DNA from: a virus
Direction: 5' to 3' (one strand)
DNA: 23,686 bases
Virus record (IMG/VR): IMGVR_UViG_3300033155_000463
Coordinates: 1 to 23,686 of that record
In this document: positions 13,111-22,780 of the stretch, in pieces
Position numbering within the stretch: the stretch's first letter is position 1
Layout of the letters: each line of letters starts with the position of its first letter
Translations under genes and position numbers: made by a program
The notes under the pieces: model-generated
Database searches by the model: none
What the model was told of the DNA's origin: nothing
Seen by the model: only the letters and a program-made list of their open reading frames with translations

Positions 13111-16100
13111 AACCCTTAAATTAGACCTAGAAGTTGGTGTTACAGGGGAACAAGGGTTAAAATTTGCTTCAGACCTTGCAAAGCACCTTGGTGTAACACT
13201 AGAAGAATTAAAACATACTATTGAGGATGTAGGTACAGCACACGAAAAACGATTTCTACATATAGAGGCATCGAGTAAAAACGCTAGGCTATTACTAAGG
13301 CTTTATCAGCAACTAGCTTATGGTTTACGACAGTATACTGGGGAGCTTGATAAGAATGGGAAGAAGATACAGAAGGACTTTAATCTTGCCGATACCACAG
13401 CTAAAGTAGTCTCTGATCCTCTTCAAGAGCAAAAAGAGATAGAGACGGCTAGACTACTTGAACTAAACAAGAAGCTAAAAGAATTAGAACTTGAAGCTCT
13501 TGGTATAGACAAAGCTAGGGATAAATTTAACAAGGCTGCTGCTGAAGCTATATTAGTTCAGATAAAAAAAGAAATAGCAGGTCGTGAAGAGCTTCTTGCT
13601 TTACAAAAGAAGCAGTTTGCTGCTGGAAAGTCTCAAGCTATAGCTGAAAGCAAGCTAGAAGCTGAGAAAGAAGACAGAAAGAGAACTAACTTTTCACTAG
13701 CTCAATCAAAAGCTACTTGGAAAGATATAGTTGCTAGAGATAAAGCTGAAGCAGATTTAGCTGCTAGAAAACTAGATTTCATTAATACACATGCTGCCGC
13801 TGAGAGACGCTTACTAGATAAGCACCATCAACAAGCTATAGCAATTAATAAGTCTATAGATAAGGACATCAAGATAGGTTTAGAACTAAACCTATCTGAG
13901 CTTAGAAAAGATCTGAAAGAGGCAGAGGACTTACAGACAGAGTTCTTAAAGAAACAAGAAGCACAATTTAGAGAAGCTGTTCTTAGGAAAGAGACTTATG
14001 AGAAATCAAGGAGAAGTAGAGCTTCTACTGTAGATACTGGAGCATTAACTAGGATCAACAAGGTACTAGAGATAGAAAAGCAAGCTATCATCTCTGGTGC
14101 TAAGAGCATAGAAGTCTTTAGAATACAACAGAGTCATAAGCGACTAGAACTAGAAAGAGAAATTAGTGCCAAGTTAAGGGCTATCAGAGTACGGTTCGCT
14201 TCTAGAGACTTAACAGTACAAGAAGCTGCAAGAGAGAGAGAAGCTGCTTTAGAAAGATATAGAGTAGCCTCCCTTAGAGTACATAGAGAAACTGAAAAAA
14301 GAAATAAAGAGCATTTAGCATCGGAACAAAAGATTTCCAAGGCAAAAGCAAACCAACTTAAATCTACAAACTCACAAAATAAAGCTCTAAAGAGAACAAC
14401 CCATTTAATAGAGCCTACATTACTTAACAGTAATAAGAAGTTACTCAAAATCATATTAAAGTCTGTTGCTGGGTATAGGGCAATGAACTTCCTCATTAAT
14501 TCTGTTCAACGATCATTATTATCAATACCAAAAGCAGGTATAGCTCAACAAGCTAACATAGCGGCTTTAACAGGTACATTCGGATCAACTCTAGCTAGGA
14601 AAGAGTTAGCTTTTGTAAGTGAAGTAGCTGATGAATACGGATTAAGTCTAGAACAATTAGAAGGTAGTTTTGCTAAGTTTGCCCCTTCTGCAAGATTAGC
14701 AGGAGCATCTTTAGCTGAAGTAAATCAAATCTTTAAAGATTTTAGTGCAGTAGGTACTGTTCTTCACAAAACACCAGACCAAATGGACGCTATCTTCTTA
14801 GCATTAGAACAGATGTTCGCTAAAGGTAAAGTCCAATCAGAAGAGATCAAGAAGCAGTTAGGAAACCAATTACCTGCTGCTATTGCAATAGCCGCTGAAG
14901 CTGTAGGTAGAACTCCTAAAGCTTTTATGAAGGCAATGGAGATGAATCTAATCATTGCTAAAGATGCAGTGCCTAAGATAGCCGCTCTATATAAAGAGAT
15001 ATTTGCCCCAGAAAAAGTATTAGGGACAATTTCACAACAACTTCAAGCCCAGTGGCAGAGGTTAATAACTAGATCTACTGTACTTTCTAGAGAACTATTT
15101 GCTCGCTCCAAAGCCTTTATGAATAAGTTTGTTACGTCTGTTAATAAAGGTCTTGAAGTTGTTATAGACAATCTAGATGGCATTATACAAGGACTTCAAG
15201 CCATTGCAATAGTAATAGCTGTTAGAGTAGTCGGAGCTATAGCTGTAACTACTTCTCATATAATAGCAATGAACCTAGCCTTACTAGCTACTAAAGGTGG
15301 TCTTAACGCTATAATAACTATGGCTGTTGGTGCTGCTGCTGCTTTTCTACATGTAAATGCTCCCATAGTCTTAGCTATTGCTGGAGTAACTACACTAATA
15401 GGATTGTTTTTAAAGTTATCTGGCGTTAGTCTTAAATATGGTAAAGAGAATAGTGCGCAATTAGAAGTACAAACGAAACTTACAAAAGAGTGGGGTGATC
15501 TAGTAATAGTACAAGCTAATGCTAATGCTAAGATTGCCAAGCTCAAGAAAGACGGTGCTTCTGAGGATGATGCCAGAATTGTAGCTTTAGAGAAAGTAAA
15601 AGACCTACAGTTTGAGTCTCTGGAAGGGGCTAATAGAGCTTTAGATCATTTTAACGAAGTACAGCAGAAGTCTAATGCTATCTATGTAAATATGGCAGGG
15701 AAGAATGTAACTCTTTCTAATGCTCTATCAGCTACTTGGGAGCATATGTGGGGAGAGGCTAAGAAGGGTATGGAGCGTCTTATGGCCAGCATATCTGAAA
15801 CTATATCTGCTATATCGTCTTTATATACTGAGTTCACTGTTTTCATGGGGATTATCTATGATGTAATTGTTCATTGGCTAGAAGCGTCAAGTACAGCATT
15901 ACTAAACAAAGTTAAAGAGTCTATACTTGATGTAAAAAGCTTACATGATGACTTTATTGGAGATCTAACTGCACAGAGCCTTGCAATAGCTCATTTCTTT
16001 AAAACAGGCTCTCTTAATTCATACGAAGAAACACGAGAAGAAGCAGAAGCAGCTACTAAGAGTATCGTGGAATGGTCTAATGCTCTAGCGGAGACTTTGA

Positions 16101-17698
16101 AGACCACCTATAATAAGTATCTTAATATTGGTGTTGATGGTGTAACGTCAGTTACAACTGCCGTTGCTGAAGGTACAGGCAAAGCCGTAGACGCAGCTTT
16201 AGAAACTATAGATGAATTATCAGTGAAGGCTAAAGCCGCACTAGATGATCTACAAAAACATATAGATGCAACAACATTGAAGATAGCTACTTCTGCGGAA
16301 TCTAAAGATAAAATAGCACTACAGGCAAAATTAGATGCTCTTGAAGATAAGTTTCAAGAACAGTGGGAGAAGCATCAGCAAGACTTAAAAGACGCGAAAG
16401 ACGCGAAAACAAAAGCACAACTAGCTTATCTCAAGTCTTTAGAAGATACTGAAATTATCTTACTTAGATTACAAGGCTATACACATAAAGCTAATGTATT
16501 ACAAATACAGCGAGATACAGAAAGAAAGTTAGCGGCTATAAAGGGCGACAAAGCAGAAGAGGTAGCCGCAAGAAAACGTCTGGAGCAGATACGAACTCTA
16601 AAATTAAAAAATGCAGATATAGCGGCTGAGACTGTAAAGGCCAGAGAAGCTGAAAAGAAGTATAATAATGAAGTAGCTAAAACTACTGCTCTTGCTAAAC
16701 TGACAGGATCGGATCAAATAACACTACTTGATACCCTCCATAAGCTTAGAGAAGATCAAATACTTCAACAGGAACAATATCTACGACAACTTAGAGAAGA
16801 AGCCGCACTTACTGCTGAGTTAAGTCCTGCTGCTATAGCCGCTATAGATGCACAACAAGGTAGAGTAGATGCTCTTATAGCGCAAAGAGAAGGATTACCT
16901 GAAGTAGCTCCTGCTGGCGGAAGTATGCTTCATTCATTTAGTTCTGGGTTTGGTATACTAGATAAAGCAGACGAGGATCAGGCTTCATTAGACAGGAACT
17001 TCTCTACTTATGAAGACGCAGAAGAACAGAGATTAGACCGTATTTTTGAAGAGCAACTTGCTAAAGCTACCTCTAGAGAAGCAGAACAAAAAGCTGCTGA
17101 AGAGCATCATGAAGGACTACTAAATATAGAGAAAGTATATGCTGAGAAGTCTTTTAATATATCTATGAATAAAGGGATAGGTATATCCCAAGTAGGTGCT
17201 GATGTTGCTATGGGACTTACTAAGACAATGGTTAAGATGTATGGCGAAGAAAGTAAACAAGCTAGAATTGCTTTTGCCGCTTATAAAGCCTTTGCTATTG
17301 CTAAGACTATAATAGCTACTTCTCAAGGAGTCATGAGTGCTATAACTACTAGTGGCAATATCTATGTAGGTATAGCAATGGCGGCTATGGTAGCGGCAAT
17401 GGGTGCAGTAGAAATTGCTACAATTATAGCACAACCTATGCCTTCTGCTCATGGCGGCTTAGACTATGTACCTAAAGAACAAACTTATCTACTAGATAAA
17501 GGAGAAAGGGTACTTTCCCCTAGCCAAAATAAAGACTTTACTCAGTCATTAGCAAGAGATAAGCAACAAGAAGCCACACCACCTCAAGATATAAAGATAA
17601 TTAACACTGTAGACCCAGAAGTTTTTAATGAATTTCTAGAGAGTGAAGACGGTGAACGTGTTATAATGAATACTGTTAGACGAAACGAGGCAGCATAA
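13088..17698 (+). CDS. Tail tape measure protein
   Basis: This is the longest gene in the window, 1536 residues. Residues 1-440 are charged and largely coiled coil. Residues about 478-640 match the conserved tape-measure N-terminal domain type (TIGR02675-like), with AALTGTFGSTLARKELAFVS and MFAKGKVQSEEIKKQLGNQL. Residues about 688-780 contain several hydrophobic helices (IAIVIAVRVVGAIAV, LNAIITMAVGAAAAF) that could enter the host membrane at DNA ejection. A second coiled-coil zone lies at about 1050-1260. The C-terminus has AFAIAKTIIATSQGVMSAI and the familiar AHGGLDYVPKEQTYLLDKGE (1453-1472) motif. At about 0.15 nm per residue this predicts a tail near 230 nm. The start overlaps the GT frame and has only weak Shine-Dalgarno matches, suggesting coupling to GT/T translation. 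Confidence 0.93.
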   Translation: MSTTAPTKTLKLDLEVGVTGEQGLKFASDLAKHLGVTLEELKHTIEDVGTAHEKRFLHIEASSKNARLLLRLYQQLAYGLRQYTGELDKNGKKIQKDFNLADTTAKVVSDPLQEQKEIETARLLELNKKLKELELEALGIDKARDKFNKAAAEAILVQIKKEIAGREELLALQKKQFAAGKSQAIAESKLEAEKEDRKRTNFSLAQSKATWKDIVARDKAEADLAARKLDFINTHAAAERRLLDKHHQQAIAINKSIDKDIKIGLELNLSELRKDLKEAEDLQTEFLKKQEAQFREAVLRKETYEKSRRSRASTVDTGALTRINKVLEIEKQAIISGAKSIEVFRIQQSHKRLELEREISAKLRAIRVRFASRDLTVQEAAREREAALERYRVASLRVHRETEKRNKEHLASEQKISKAKANQLKSTNSQNKALKRTTHLIEPTLLNSNKKLLKIILKSVAGYRAMNFLINSVQRSLLSIPKAGIAQQANIAALTGTFGSTLARKELAFVSEVADEYGLSLEQLEGSFAKFAPSARLAGASLAEVNQIFKDFSAVGTVLHKTPDQMDAIFLALEQMFAKGKVQSEEIKKQLGNQLPAAIAIAAEAVGRTPKAFMKAMEMNLIIAKDAVPKIAALYKEIFAPEKVLGTISQQLQAQWQRLITRSTVLSRELFARSKAFMNKFVTSVNKGLEVVIDNLDGIIQGLQAIAIVIAVRVVGAIAVTTSHIIAMNLALLATKGGLNAIITMAVGAAAAFLHVNAPIVLAIAGVTTLIGLFLKLSGVSLKYGKENSAQLEVQTKLTKEWGDLVIVQANANAKIAKLKKDGASEDDARIVALEKVKDLQFESLEGANRALDHFNEVQQKSNAIYVNMAGKNVTLSNALSATWEHMWGEAKKGMERLMASISETISAISSLYTEFTVFMGIIYDVIVHWLEASSTALLNKVKESILDVKSLHDDFIGDLTAQSLAIAHFFKTGSLNSYEETREEAEAATKSIVEWSNALAETLKTTYNKYLNIGVDGVTSVTTAVAEGTGKAVDAALETIDELSVKAKAALDDLQKHIDATTLKIATSAESKDKIALQAKLDALEDKFQEQWEKHQQDLKDAKDAKTKAQLAYLKSLEDTEIILLRLQGYTHKANVLQIQRDTERKLAAIKGDKAEEVAARKRLEQIRTLKLKNADIAAETVKAREAEKKYNNEVAKTTALAKLTGSDQITLLDTLHKLREDQILQQEQYLRQLREEAALTAELSPAAIAAIDAQQGRVDALIAQREGLPEVAPAGGSMLHSFSSGFGILDKADEDQASLDRNFSTYEDAEEQRLDRIFEEQLAKATSREAEQKAAEEHHEGLLNIEKVYAEKSFNISMNKGIGISQVGADVAMGLTKTMVKMYGEESKQARIAFAAYKAFAIAKTIIATSQGVMSAITTSGNIYVGIAMAAMVAAMGAVEIATIIAQPMPSAHGGLDYVPKEQTYLLDKGERVLSPSQNKDFTQSLARDKQQEATPPQDIKIINTVDPEVFNEFLESEDGERVIMNTVRRNEAA
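13872..13897 (+). repeat. Perfect 12-bp inverted repeat inside the tape measure gene
   Basis: AGATAGGTTTAG (13872-13883) is followed after AA by CTAAACCTATCT (13886-13897). It encodes ordinary coiled-coil residues (KIGLELNLSE region) and has no T tract after it. It could form an RNA hairpin; function unknown. Confidence 0.6.
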
Positions 17699-18579
17699 TG
17701 GCGTATATTAATGGGACTGCTACAAACTATCATGACTTATTAGATACTATAAGGACTCATGTAGAAGTCACTCTTCCTGTTCTCGAACGATGGGTAGTTC
17801 TAGAAGAAGTAACTACTGGTATAGATAGATACACTATCTGGAAAGCTCCAGGTCTTGATGGTACTAAAGAAATCTTCATGGGTCTTAGAACTTATGAAAG
17901 TATTCCTTCTGATTACTACAATTATGAAATAGCTGGGTTCACAGGCTATACTCCAGGAAATACTTGGGAGACACAGCCAGGCTTTGTATCTAGAGGATGT
18001 CCTTTATGGAATGGAGCTATTCCTTATTGGATAGTTGCTAATGGGCAACGACTAGTAGTAGTTGCTAATATAGAAAGTAACTATGTAAGTTTCCATATGG
18101 GGTTTATGCTCCCTTTTGCTACTCCAGGACAATACCCTTACCCTTTACTAATAGGAGGTTGTTTAGCGGCAGGGCAAGTAGGTACAAGATATTCAAATAC
18201 AGTCTACAATAATTGGTGGAAGGGGTATAACTGGCGATCAGGTAGTGTATACACTGATAATGTTTATTTAAGAGATCCTGGCGGGGTATGGTGGAAACCA
18301 GAAGTACTGGCGTATTTCTATGTCGCTGGTGTATCTAGGGAAATGAGAAACACTATTCATGATAGTGGTATACAAGTAGGGTATTATGGAATAACTTCTT
18401 TAACACTATATGAGCATGATCTTGCCTCTATACAGGGGGACATAGATGGACTTTATCATATTTCTGGTTTTAATAATGTAACAGAAAACACTATAGTTGT
18501 AGATGGCATTACCTATATAGTTTTTAGGGATGTTTGGAGAACTGAGTTTGACGATTACATGGTACTAAGGGCTACTTAA
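17698..18579 (+). CDS. Virion structural protein, probable tail-tip/fibre component (first of two related)
   Basis: The 293-residue protein begins MAYINGTATNYHDLLDTIRT and is rich in Tyr, Trp and Gly. A central block (WIVANGQRLVVVANIESNYV, then MGFMLPFATPGQYPYPLLIG) matches a recurrent family of phage structural proteins found near tail genes, as far as I recall. The end reads NTIVVDGITYIVFRDVWRT, then DDYMVLRAT. It may bind the host surface or form part of the distal tail. It starts at an ATG overlapping the tape measure stop (TAATG), and its stop is followed directly by the next gene's ATG. No enzymatic motif is visible. The exact role is unknown. Confidence 0.6.
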   Translation: MAYINGTATNYHDLLDTIRTHVEVTLPVLERWVVLEEVTTGIDRYTIWKAPGLDGTKEIFMGLRTYESIPSDYYNYEIAGFTGYTPGNTWETQPGFVSRGCPLWNGAIPYWIVANGQRLVVVANIESNYVSFHMGFMLPFATPGQYPYPLLIGGCLAAGQVGTRYSNTVYNNWWKGYNWRSGSVYTDNVYLRDPGGVWWKPEVLAYFYVAGVSREMRNTIHDSGIQVGYYGITSLTLYEHDLASIQGDIDGLYHISGFNNVTENTIVVDGITYIVFRDVWRTEFDDYMVLRAT

Positions 18580-19812
18580 ATGGCATATCAAACAGGTTCA
18601 GTTGCAAATGGCGGTGCATTAAAAACTACATTAACTAGTTTTATGACTAGTAATGGGTATACTTTAGCTAATGGGTGGTATGGTAAAGGGAAGTCTTCTG
18701 TTAAATTTGCACATATGGCAGAAACAATATTTTATAAAATATTGTCTATATCTGGGAATAACGCACGACTATATTGGGGCAGTGGGTATACTTCGGACAT
18801 TTTAAATATTTCTATAGGAGATACTTTCAAGATACATTCTCCTGACATAAATTGGGATCAGAAAATTGGAACTGTATATAATATATCTCCGGTTTCACCA
18901 TATGCAACAAGTAACTGGTTAGACCTAAATTTTACTTCTGCAACTACATTATATGCAACTGCATATAATTCAGATGGTACTTACATTGAACGGATTTCTA
19001 CTGCTGGTATAGAAGAATCTTTAGTAGTATTATCTGAAGGAGACACTTTTTATGACCAGACTTTCAACATTTCTAAAAGGTGTCTAGTTTGGGTAGATGC
19101 GCAACATTGGCCTGTAACTTACCATATGTTTGCTTCTGATACCCAAATATCTTGCATAATACACTATGCAGGGGCTAAGATAATGCCACTATTTATAGGG
19201 GAGATAGTTAAAGTTGATGATAATGCTTTTGTAGGTGGCGAATGGGCATGGTGTAGTGCGCATATAGAGCGGCCTAGAGTATATTACCCAGGAGCTTCTC
19301 TATCTAAGGAATCTCGTGCATTTTTTACTCCAGTGTATGTTAGTTCAGTAATAGGAGCGACTATAAGTAGTACTGGTGTTCCTTTTGGAGGTTCTCAGTA
19401 CACTAATGTTACCACTTGGAATACTAGAATGCATTGCGAAATAGATGGAGAAACTTGGCTTGAAGGGACTGACCCTCTTAGAGGTTATTGTACTCCAGTA
19501 CAATATACTCACCAAACTCTAATAAGCGCATACGCAGGCTTTAACCCTTATACAGACCAAGCACAACTTGTTCCTATACATCTTCAAAATGGTATGGAGA
19601 ATAATTTAGAAGCCTACATAGGTTATTTAGACCATATAAGGATGATTAGAGTAGATCATTACAATATAGGGGATGTGATAACTATAGGAAGTGACAGTTG
19701 GATGATATTCCCTTGGTGTCTTAAAAATACAGAGCAGAGGAATGGTGCTACTTCCCCAGTCACTTATCACCATTCAGGGACTCTTGGATTTGCTATTAGG
19801 TATGTACTTTAA
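18580..19812 (+). CDS. Virion structural protein, probable tail component (second of two related)
   Basis: This 410-residue protein begins MAYQTGSVANGGALKTTLTS, like the start of the preceding gene's product. It ends with a comparable 'NIGDVITIGSDSWMIFPWCL' strand pair and LGFAIRYVL, so the two may be diverged paralogues. The middle is longer and beta-rich, with many aromatic residues (GWYGKGKSSVKFAHMAE, ARLYWGSGY). A tail-associated receptor-binding or structural role is the simplest reading. Only AAGG (18567-18570) precedes the start, which abuts the previous stop. A 22-bp perfect palindrome lies within it at 18724-18745. I recognise no catalytic residues. Confidence 0.55.
   Translation: MAYQTGSVANGGALKTTLTSFMTSNGYTLANGWYGKGKSSVKFAHMAETIFYKILSISGNNARLYWGSGYTSDILNISIGDTFKIHSPDINWDQKIGTVYNISPVSPYATSNWLDLNFTSATTLYATAYNSDGTYIERISTAGIEESLVVLSEGDTFYDQTFNISKRCLVWVDAQHWPVTYHMFASDTQISCIIHYAGAKIMPLFIGEIVKVDDNAFVGGEWAWCSAHIERPRVYYPGASLSKESRAFFTPVYVSSVIGATISSTGVPFGGSQYTNVTTWNTRMHCEIDGETWLEGTDPLRGYCTPVQYTHQTLISAYAGFNPYTDQAQLVPIHLQNGMENNLEAYIGYLDHIRMIRVDHYNIGDVITIGSDSWMIFPWCLKNTEQRNGATSPVTYHHSGTLGFAIRYVL
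18724..18745. repeat. 22-bp perfect palindrome in coding sequence
   Basis: Arms ACAATATTTTA and TAAAATATTGT are exactly complementary, with no spacer. It lies about 145 bp into the 410-residue structural gene. It may be an operator-like site, a hairpin or chance in AT-rich DNA. Confidence 0.6.
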
Positions 19813-19824
19813 TAAGGAAGTAAT

Positions 19825-20289
19825 ATGGCAACTAACAGTGCGTTTCAATGGTATGACAAAGGCGTAAAGAACTTAAACTTTGCAGGTGTTCTTACTTCTA
19901 CTTTAAAAGTAGCTTTAGTATACTCTACATATGTACCTGATAAAGTAAACGATGAGTTCTTTGATGTAGATGTGTCTCTTGATGAGTTAATTACCTTAAA
20001 TGGCTACACTACTGGTGGCATAGAACTAATTACTAAAACAGTAACAATAGGTCTATCTCCTGGAGAATGGAGATTTGGTTCAGATCAACCTATATGGACT
20101 ATAGCTGGAGGGGATGTAACTGCTAGATACTGGGTACTCTATGATGATACTCCTGTTTCTAATAAGCCTTTAGTAGGTTATGGTCTTTTAGATGATAACA
20201 ATGTAGATGTAACTACTTTAGACGGGTTTCTATTAACTATAGGTATTCCAGCAACAGGGTGGTTCTCTACTACTAAAACAGATGGATAA
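19825..20289 (+). CDS. Small virion structural protein
   Basis: The 154-residue beta-rich protein starts MATNSAFQWYDKGVKNL. It has the pattern GYTTGGIELITKTVTI, then PIWTIAGGDVTARYWVLYDD, then KPLVGYGLLDD. This pattern occurs in small structural proteins of many phages ('FDA-D-tWt-A-gg-itARyavlYd'), encoded near tail or fibre genes. It probably forms a jelly-roll-like trimeric or hexameric virion component. AAGGAAG ends a few bases before the start. The exact location in the particle cannot be told from sequence. Confidence 0.6.
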   Translation: MATNSAFQWYDKGVKNLNFAGVLTSTLKVALVYSTYVPDKVNDEFFDVDVSLDELITLNGYTTGGIELITKTVTIGLSPGEWRFGSDQPIWTIAGGDVTARYWVLYDDTPVSNKPLVGYGLLDDNNVDVTTLDGFLLTIGIPATGWFSTTKTDG

Positions 20290-20291
20290 GT

Positions 20292-22055
20292 ATGTCTAAC
20301 AATCTAGTTAATATATCTGGAGGTATTCTAGGTCTAGTAGGCTCAAGTGTTGTTGTACAAGCCAATACTACCCAACTTAACGGGGTTGTTTTATTTGGAG
20401 ATGTTCCTAATTCAATTATTGGGCAGACAGACAATCCCAACATCTCTGAAGATTTAGGAGAATATATACCACTACCCCATCCTAGAATACTTGTAAACCC
20501 TAGGATGGCTGTACCCCAAGCTATAAACTATTTAACCCTTATTCCTGTTTTAGGAACAAGACTCTCTGTTTATCTTAACTCAGTAGATATTCTATCCCCT
20601 TCTATAGCTAAAGGAGAACTTTATGACTTCTACTTTAGAATACATATTCTACCTAATACTATTGAGTTAGGCAATGTATTAGATAATGTTCTTAAAGAAG
20701 TGGAAGTCTGGAACTCTTATTTTATTACTAAAACATTAGCTGCTGCTACTACTACAGATTTAGATGGGACTGTTATAGGTATGCCAGGAGGTATACCTAG
20801 AGATTTCCTTCCTTTAGCAAATACTTATATGTCTGTAACTGTTTCTGGAGAAGGTGTTCCTATCTTAGATGGGTATATTACCTTAGATTACACTTCAGAA
20901 CAACCTATTTTAGAAGTTACAGGGACAAGAGTATACTTAATGGGGACAGATATTCCCTATAGAGATTTTGTAGAAGTAAGGGAATGGGTTACTAGTGTTA
21001 TAAAAGCTAAAGCAGGAGAGCAAAGAGAGGTATTAAGAGAAATTCCAAGACTAACTACCTCTTCTAAGTACTTTTTCTCCACTTATGAGAAATATACTAA
21101 AGCTAAAGGCTATGCAAAAGTATCTGCACACTCTAAATTAGGAGTGCCTCTATGGACTGAAGGAGTTAATCTACAACAAGTGACTTCTGGGGATTTAGTT
21201 ATAACTATGGATACGGCCTACTTAGATATTGAAGTAGGTACAAGTTTATTATTATGGACTAGGGAGAGTTCAGAAGCAGTTACTATAGCTAGTTTAACCT
21301 CTTCTGCAATTACTTTACAGAGGGCAGTTTCAGTTAGCAAGAAAAACCTTTGGCTATTCCCTATAGCTATAGGATATTCTAAAGGAGGTATGAAATTTAG
21401 TTTTAATTCTAAACTTGCTAAAGCTTCTTTATCTATAGTAGATGTACAACCCTATATTGACCCTTCTTGGACAGCATTGCAACATGATTCTTTACCTATC
21501 CTAACTACTCCCTCTTTACGAAAGGGGCTTAACTCTAAGTATACTAGAAAACAAGATACTCTAGATGCTAAATTAGGAGAAATAGTAAGAATAGATACTG
21601 AAGACTACACTAGAGAGTATAATACTATCTCTATGATAGCTAGAACAAGGCAAGAACTGTATGTTTTAAGAAGGCAGTTAGAATATCTACAAGGTAGATA
21701 CCAACCTTTCTGGTTGCCCTCCTTTATAGGAGATATGGTTCTAGTCCCTCCTGTAGATTATATGTTGTTAAATTCTGGGGGAATTAATGTAATAAGTAAT
21801 TCATGGGAAGCTTCTGCACCTACTACTGTTAGAATAGTAGGTGATGTAGAAGAGTCATTTAATATTTCGTCAGTTATAGATAATGGAGACGGCACTACTT
21901 CAATAGGGTTTGATAGTCTTGCTACTGCTGATATACTTAATATTACAACAATACAATTTATGGTGAAAGTGCGACTAGACTCTGATACAATACAATTAAA
22001 ACATTCTAAAGGAATAACAAGAGTAACTATTCCAGTTGTTGAGGTTATTGCATGA
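20292..22055 (+). CDS. Distal tail protein-like structural protein
   Basis: The 587-residue protein starts MSNNLVNISGGILGLVGSSV. Its later part contains a helix with Arg residues (ISMIARTRQELYVLRRQLEY) followed by LQGRYQPFWLPSFIGDMVLV (about 473-492). That is the recurring phage tail motif in which an Arg-rich helix precedes 'pFWlP'. It sits directly upstream of the DUF2163/BR0599-like gene, as in many siphoviruses where this pair forms the distal tail/hub. The N-terminal 250 residues contain loops and strands without recognised motifs. Its stop overlaps the next ATG (ATGA). A distal tail role is inferred. Confidence 0.65.
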   Translation: MSNNLVNISGGILGLVGSSVVVQANTTQLNGVVLFGDVPNSIIGQTDNPNISEDLGEYIPLPHPRILVNPRMAVPQAINYLTLIPVLGTRLSVYLNSVDILSPSIAKGELYDFYFRIHILPNTIELGNVLDNVLKEVEVWNSYFITKTLAAATTTDLDGTVIGMPGGIPRDFLPLANTYMSVTVSGEGVPILDGYITLDYTSEQPILEVTGTRVYLMGTDIPYRDFVEVREWVTSVIKAKAGEQREVLREIPRLTTSSKYFFSTYEKYTKAKGYAKVSAHSKLGVPLWTEGVNLQQVTSGDLVITMDTAYLDIEVGTSLLLWTRESSEAVTIASLTSSAITLQRAVSVSKKNLWLFPIAIGYSKGGMKFSFNSKLAKASLSIVDVQPYIDPSWTALQHDSLPILTTPSLRKGLNSKYTRKQDTLDAKLGEIVRIDTEDYTREYNTISMIARTRQELYVLRRQLEYLQGRYQPFWLPSFIGDMVLVPPVDYMLLNSGGINVISNSWEASAPTTVRIVGDVEESFNISSVIDNGDGTTSIGFDSLATADILNITTIQFMVKVRLDSDTIQLKHSKGITRVTIPVVEVIA

Positions 22056-22780
22056 GTGAACAATATCTATTTCAAGAAGGTATTACAAAGTATGGTTATA
22101 CTAATACCGTTTTAAGTAAAACTCTAAATGGGCAACTCTATAAACCTTCTACTGTAGAACGCTCTGCACTTAATATAACAGGCAACTATGCTAAGATGCC
22201 TATTACTTTAAAATTCCCTAGAACCAACTCCTTTATACTAAGTCTAGCTCAAAATTTACCAGAAAACCCTATAAGGATAACTATCTATAAAGATAGTGTA
22301 CTTTATTGGGAAGGTACAGTTATTGCTGCAAGCATCACAGGTTCTAAAATAGAAGTAAGTTGTGACGCGATAATAACTTCTTTACAGCGTAATGCCCTTC
22401 ATACTAAGTATACTTTAACATGTAGACATGTCTTATATTCTACAGACTGTAGTGTTAATAAGGCTTCTTTTTCTTCTTCTTATTCTGTAGGGGCTATAAC
22501 TTCTGCTGTAGTAGATGTGTTTGGAATAACACAACCATCAGGGTTTTTCTCTAGCGGCATAGCTGAGATAAATGGAGAGTCTCGGGGTATAGTAAAACAA
22601 GAAGGAACTACATTAACTTTATCCAATGCTTTCGCTGGCAACCCTAGTGGTACTATTGTTTTATATCCAGGATGTAGACTTACTGAAGCGGCATGTACTG
22701 CCTTTAGTAATTTAGATAACTTTGGGGGCTTCTCTAGAGTCCCTGTTAAAAACCCTTTTGAATCAGCAGGATTATTATAA
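22052..22780 (+). CDS. DUF2163 / Phage_BR0599-like tail hub protein
   Basis: The 242-residue protein has an N-terminal beta-barrel-like half (LYKPSTVERSALNITGNYAK, IRITIYKDSVLYWEGTVI). The C-terminal half has the BR0599 cysteine pattern: TCRHVLYSTDCSVNKASF, a strand region with GIAEINGESRGIVKQEG, and PGCRLTEAACTAFSNLDNFG, with FGGFSRVPVKNPFE at its end. The four Cys (TC..., DC, GC, AC) match the positions usual in that family. The family is found in the distal tail tip of siphoviruses and gene transfer agents. The stop overlaps the next start (TAATG). Confidence 0.85.
   Translation: MSEQYLFQEGITKYGYTNTVLSKTLNGQLYKPSTVERSALNITGNYAKMPITLKFPRTNSFILSLAQNLPENPIRITIYKDSVLYWEGTVIAASITGSKIEVSCDAIITSLQRNALHTKYTLTCRHVLYSTDCSVNKASFSSSYSVGAITSAVVDVFGITQPSGFFSSGIAEINGESRGIVKQEGTTLTLSNAFAGNPSGTIVLYPGCRLTEAACTAFSNLDNFGGFSRVPVKNPFESAGLL

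Noticed and set aside
17120-17452. Long antisense ORFs, for example this one opposite the tape measure gene
   Set aside because: They mirror the codon composition of strong + strand genes, encode low-complexity Ser/Tyr/Cys-rich sequence and lack ribosome sites.
20477-20506. Inverted repeat CATCCTAG/CTAGGATG
   Set aside because: Only 8-bp arms with a 14-nt loop, within coding sequence and without a T tract.
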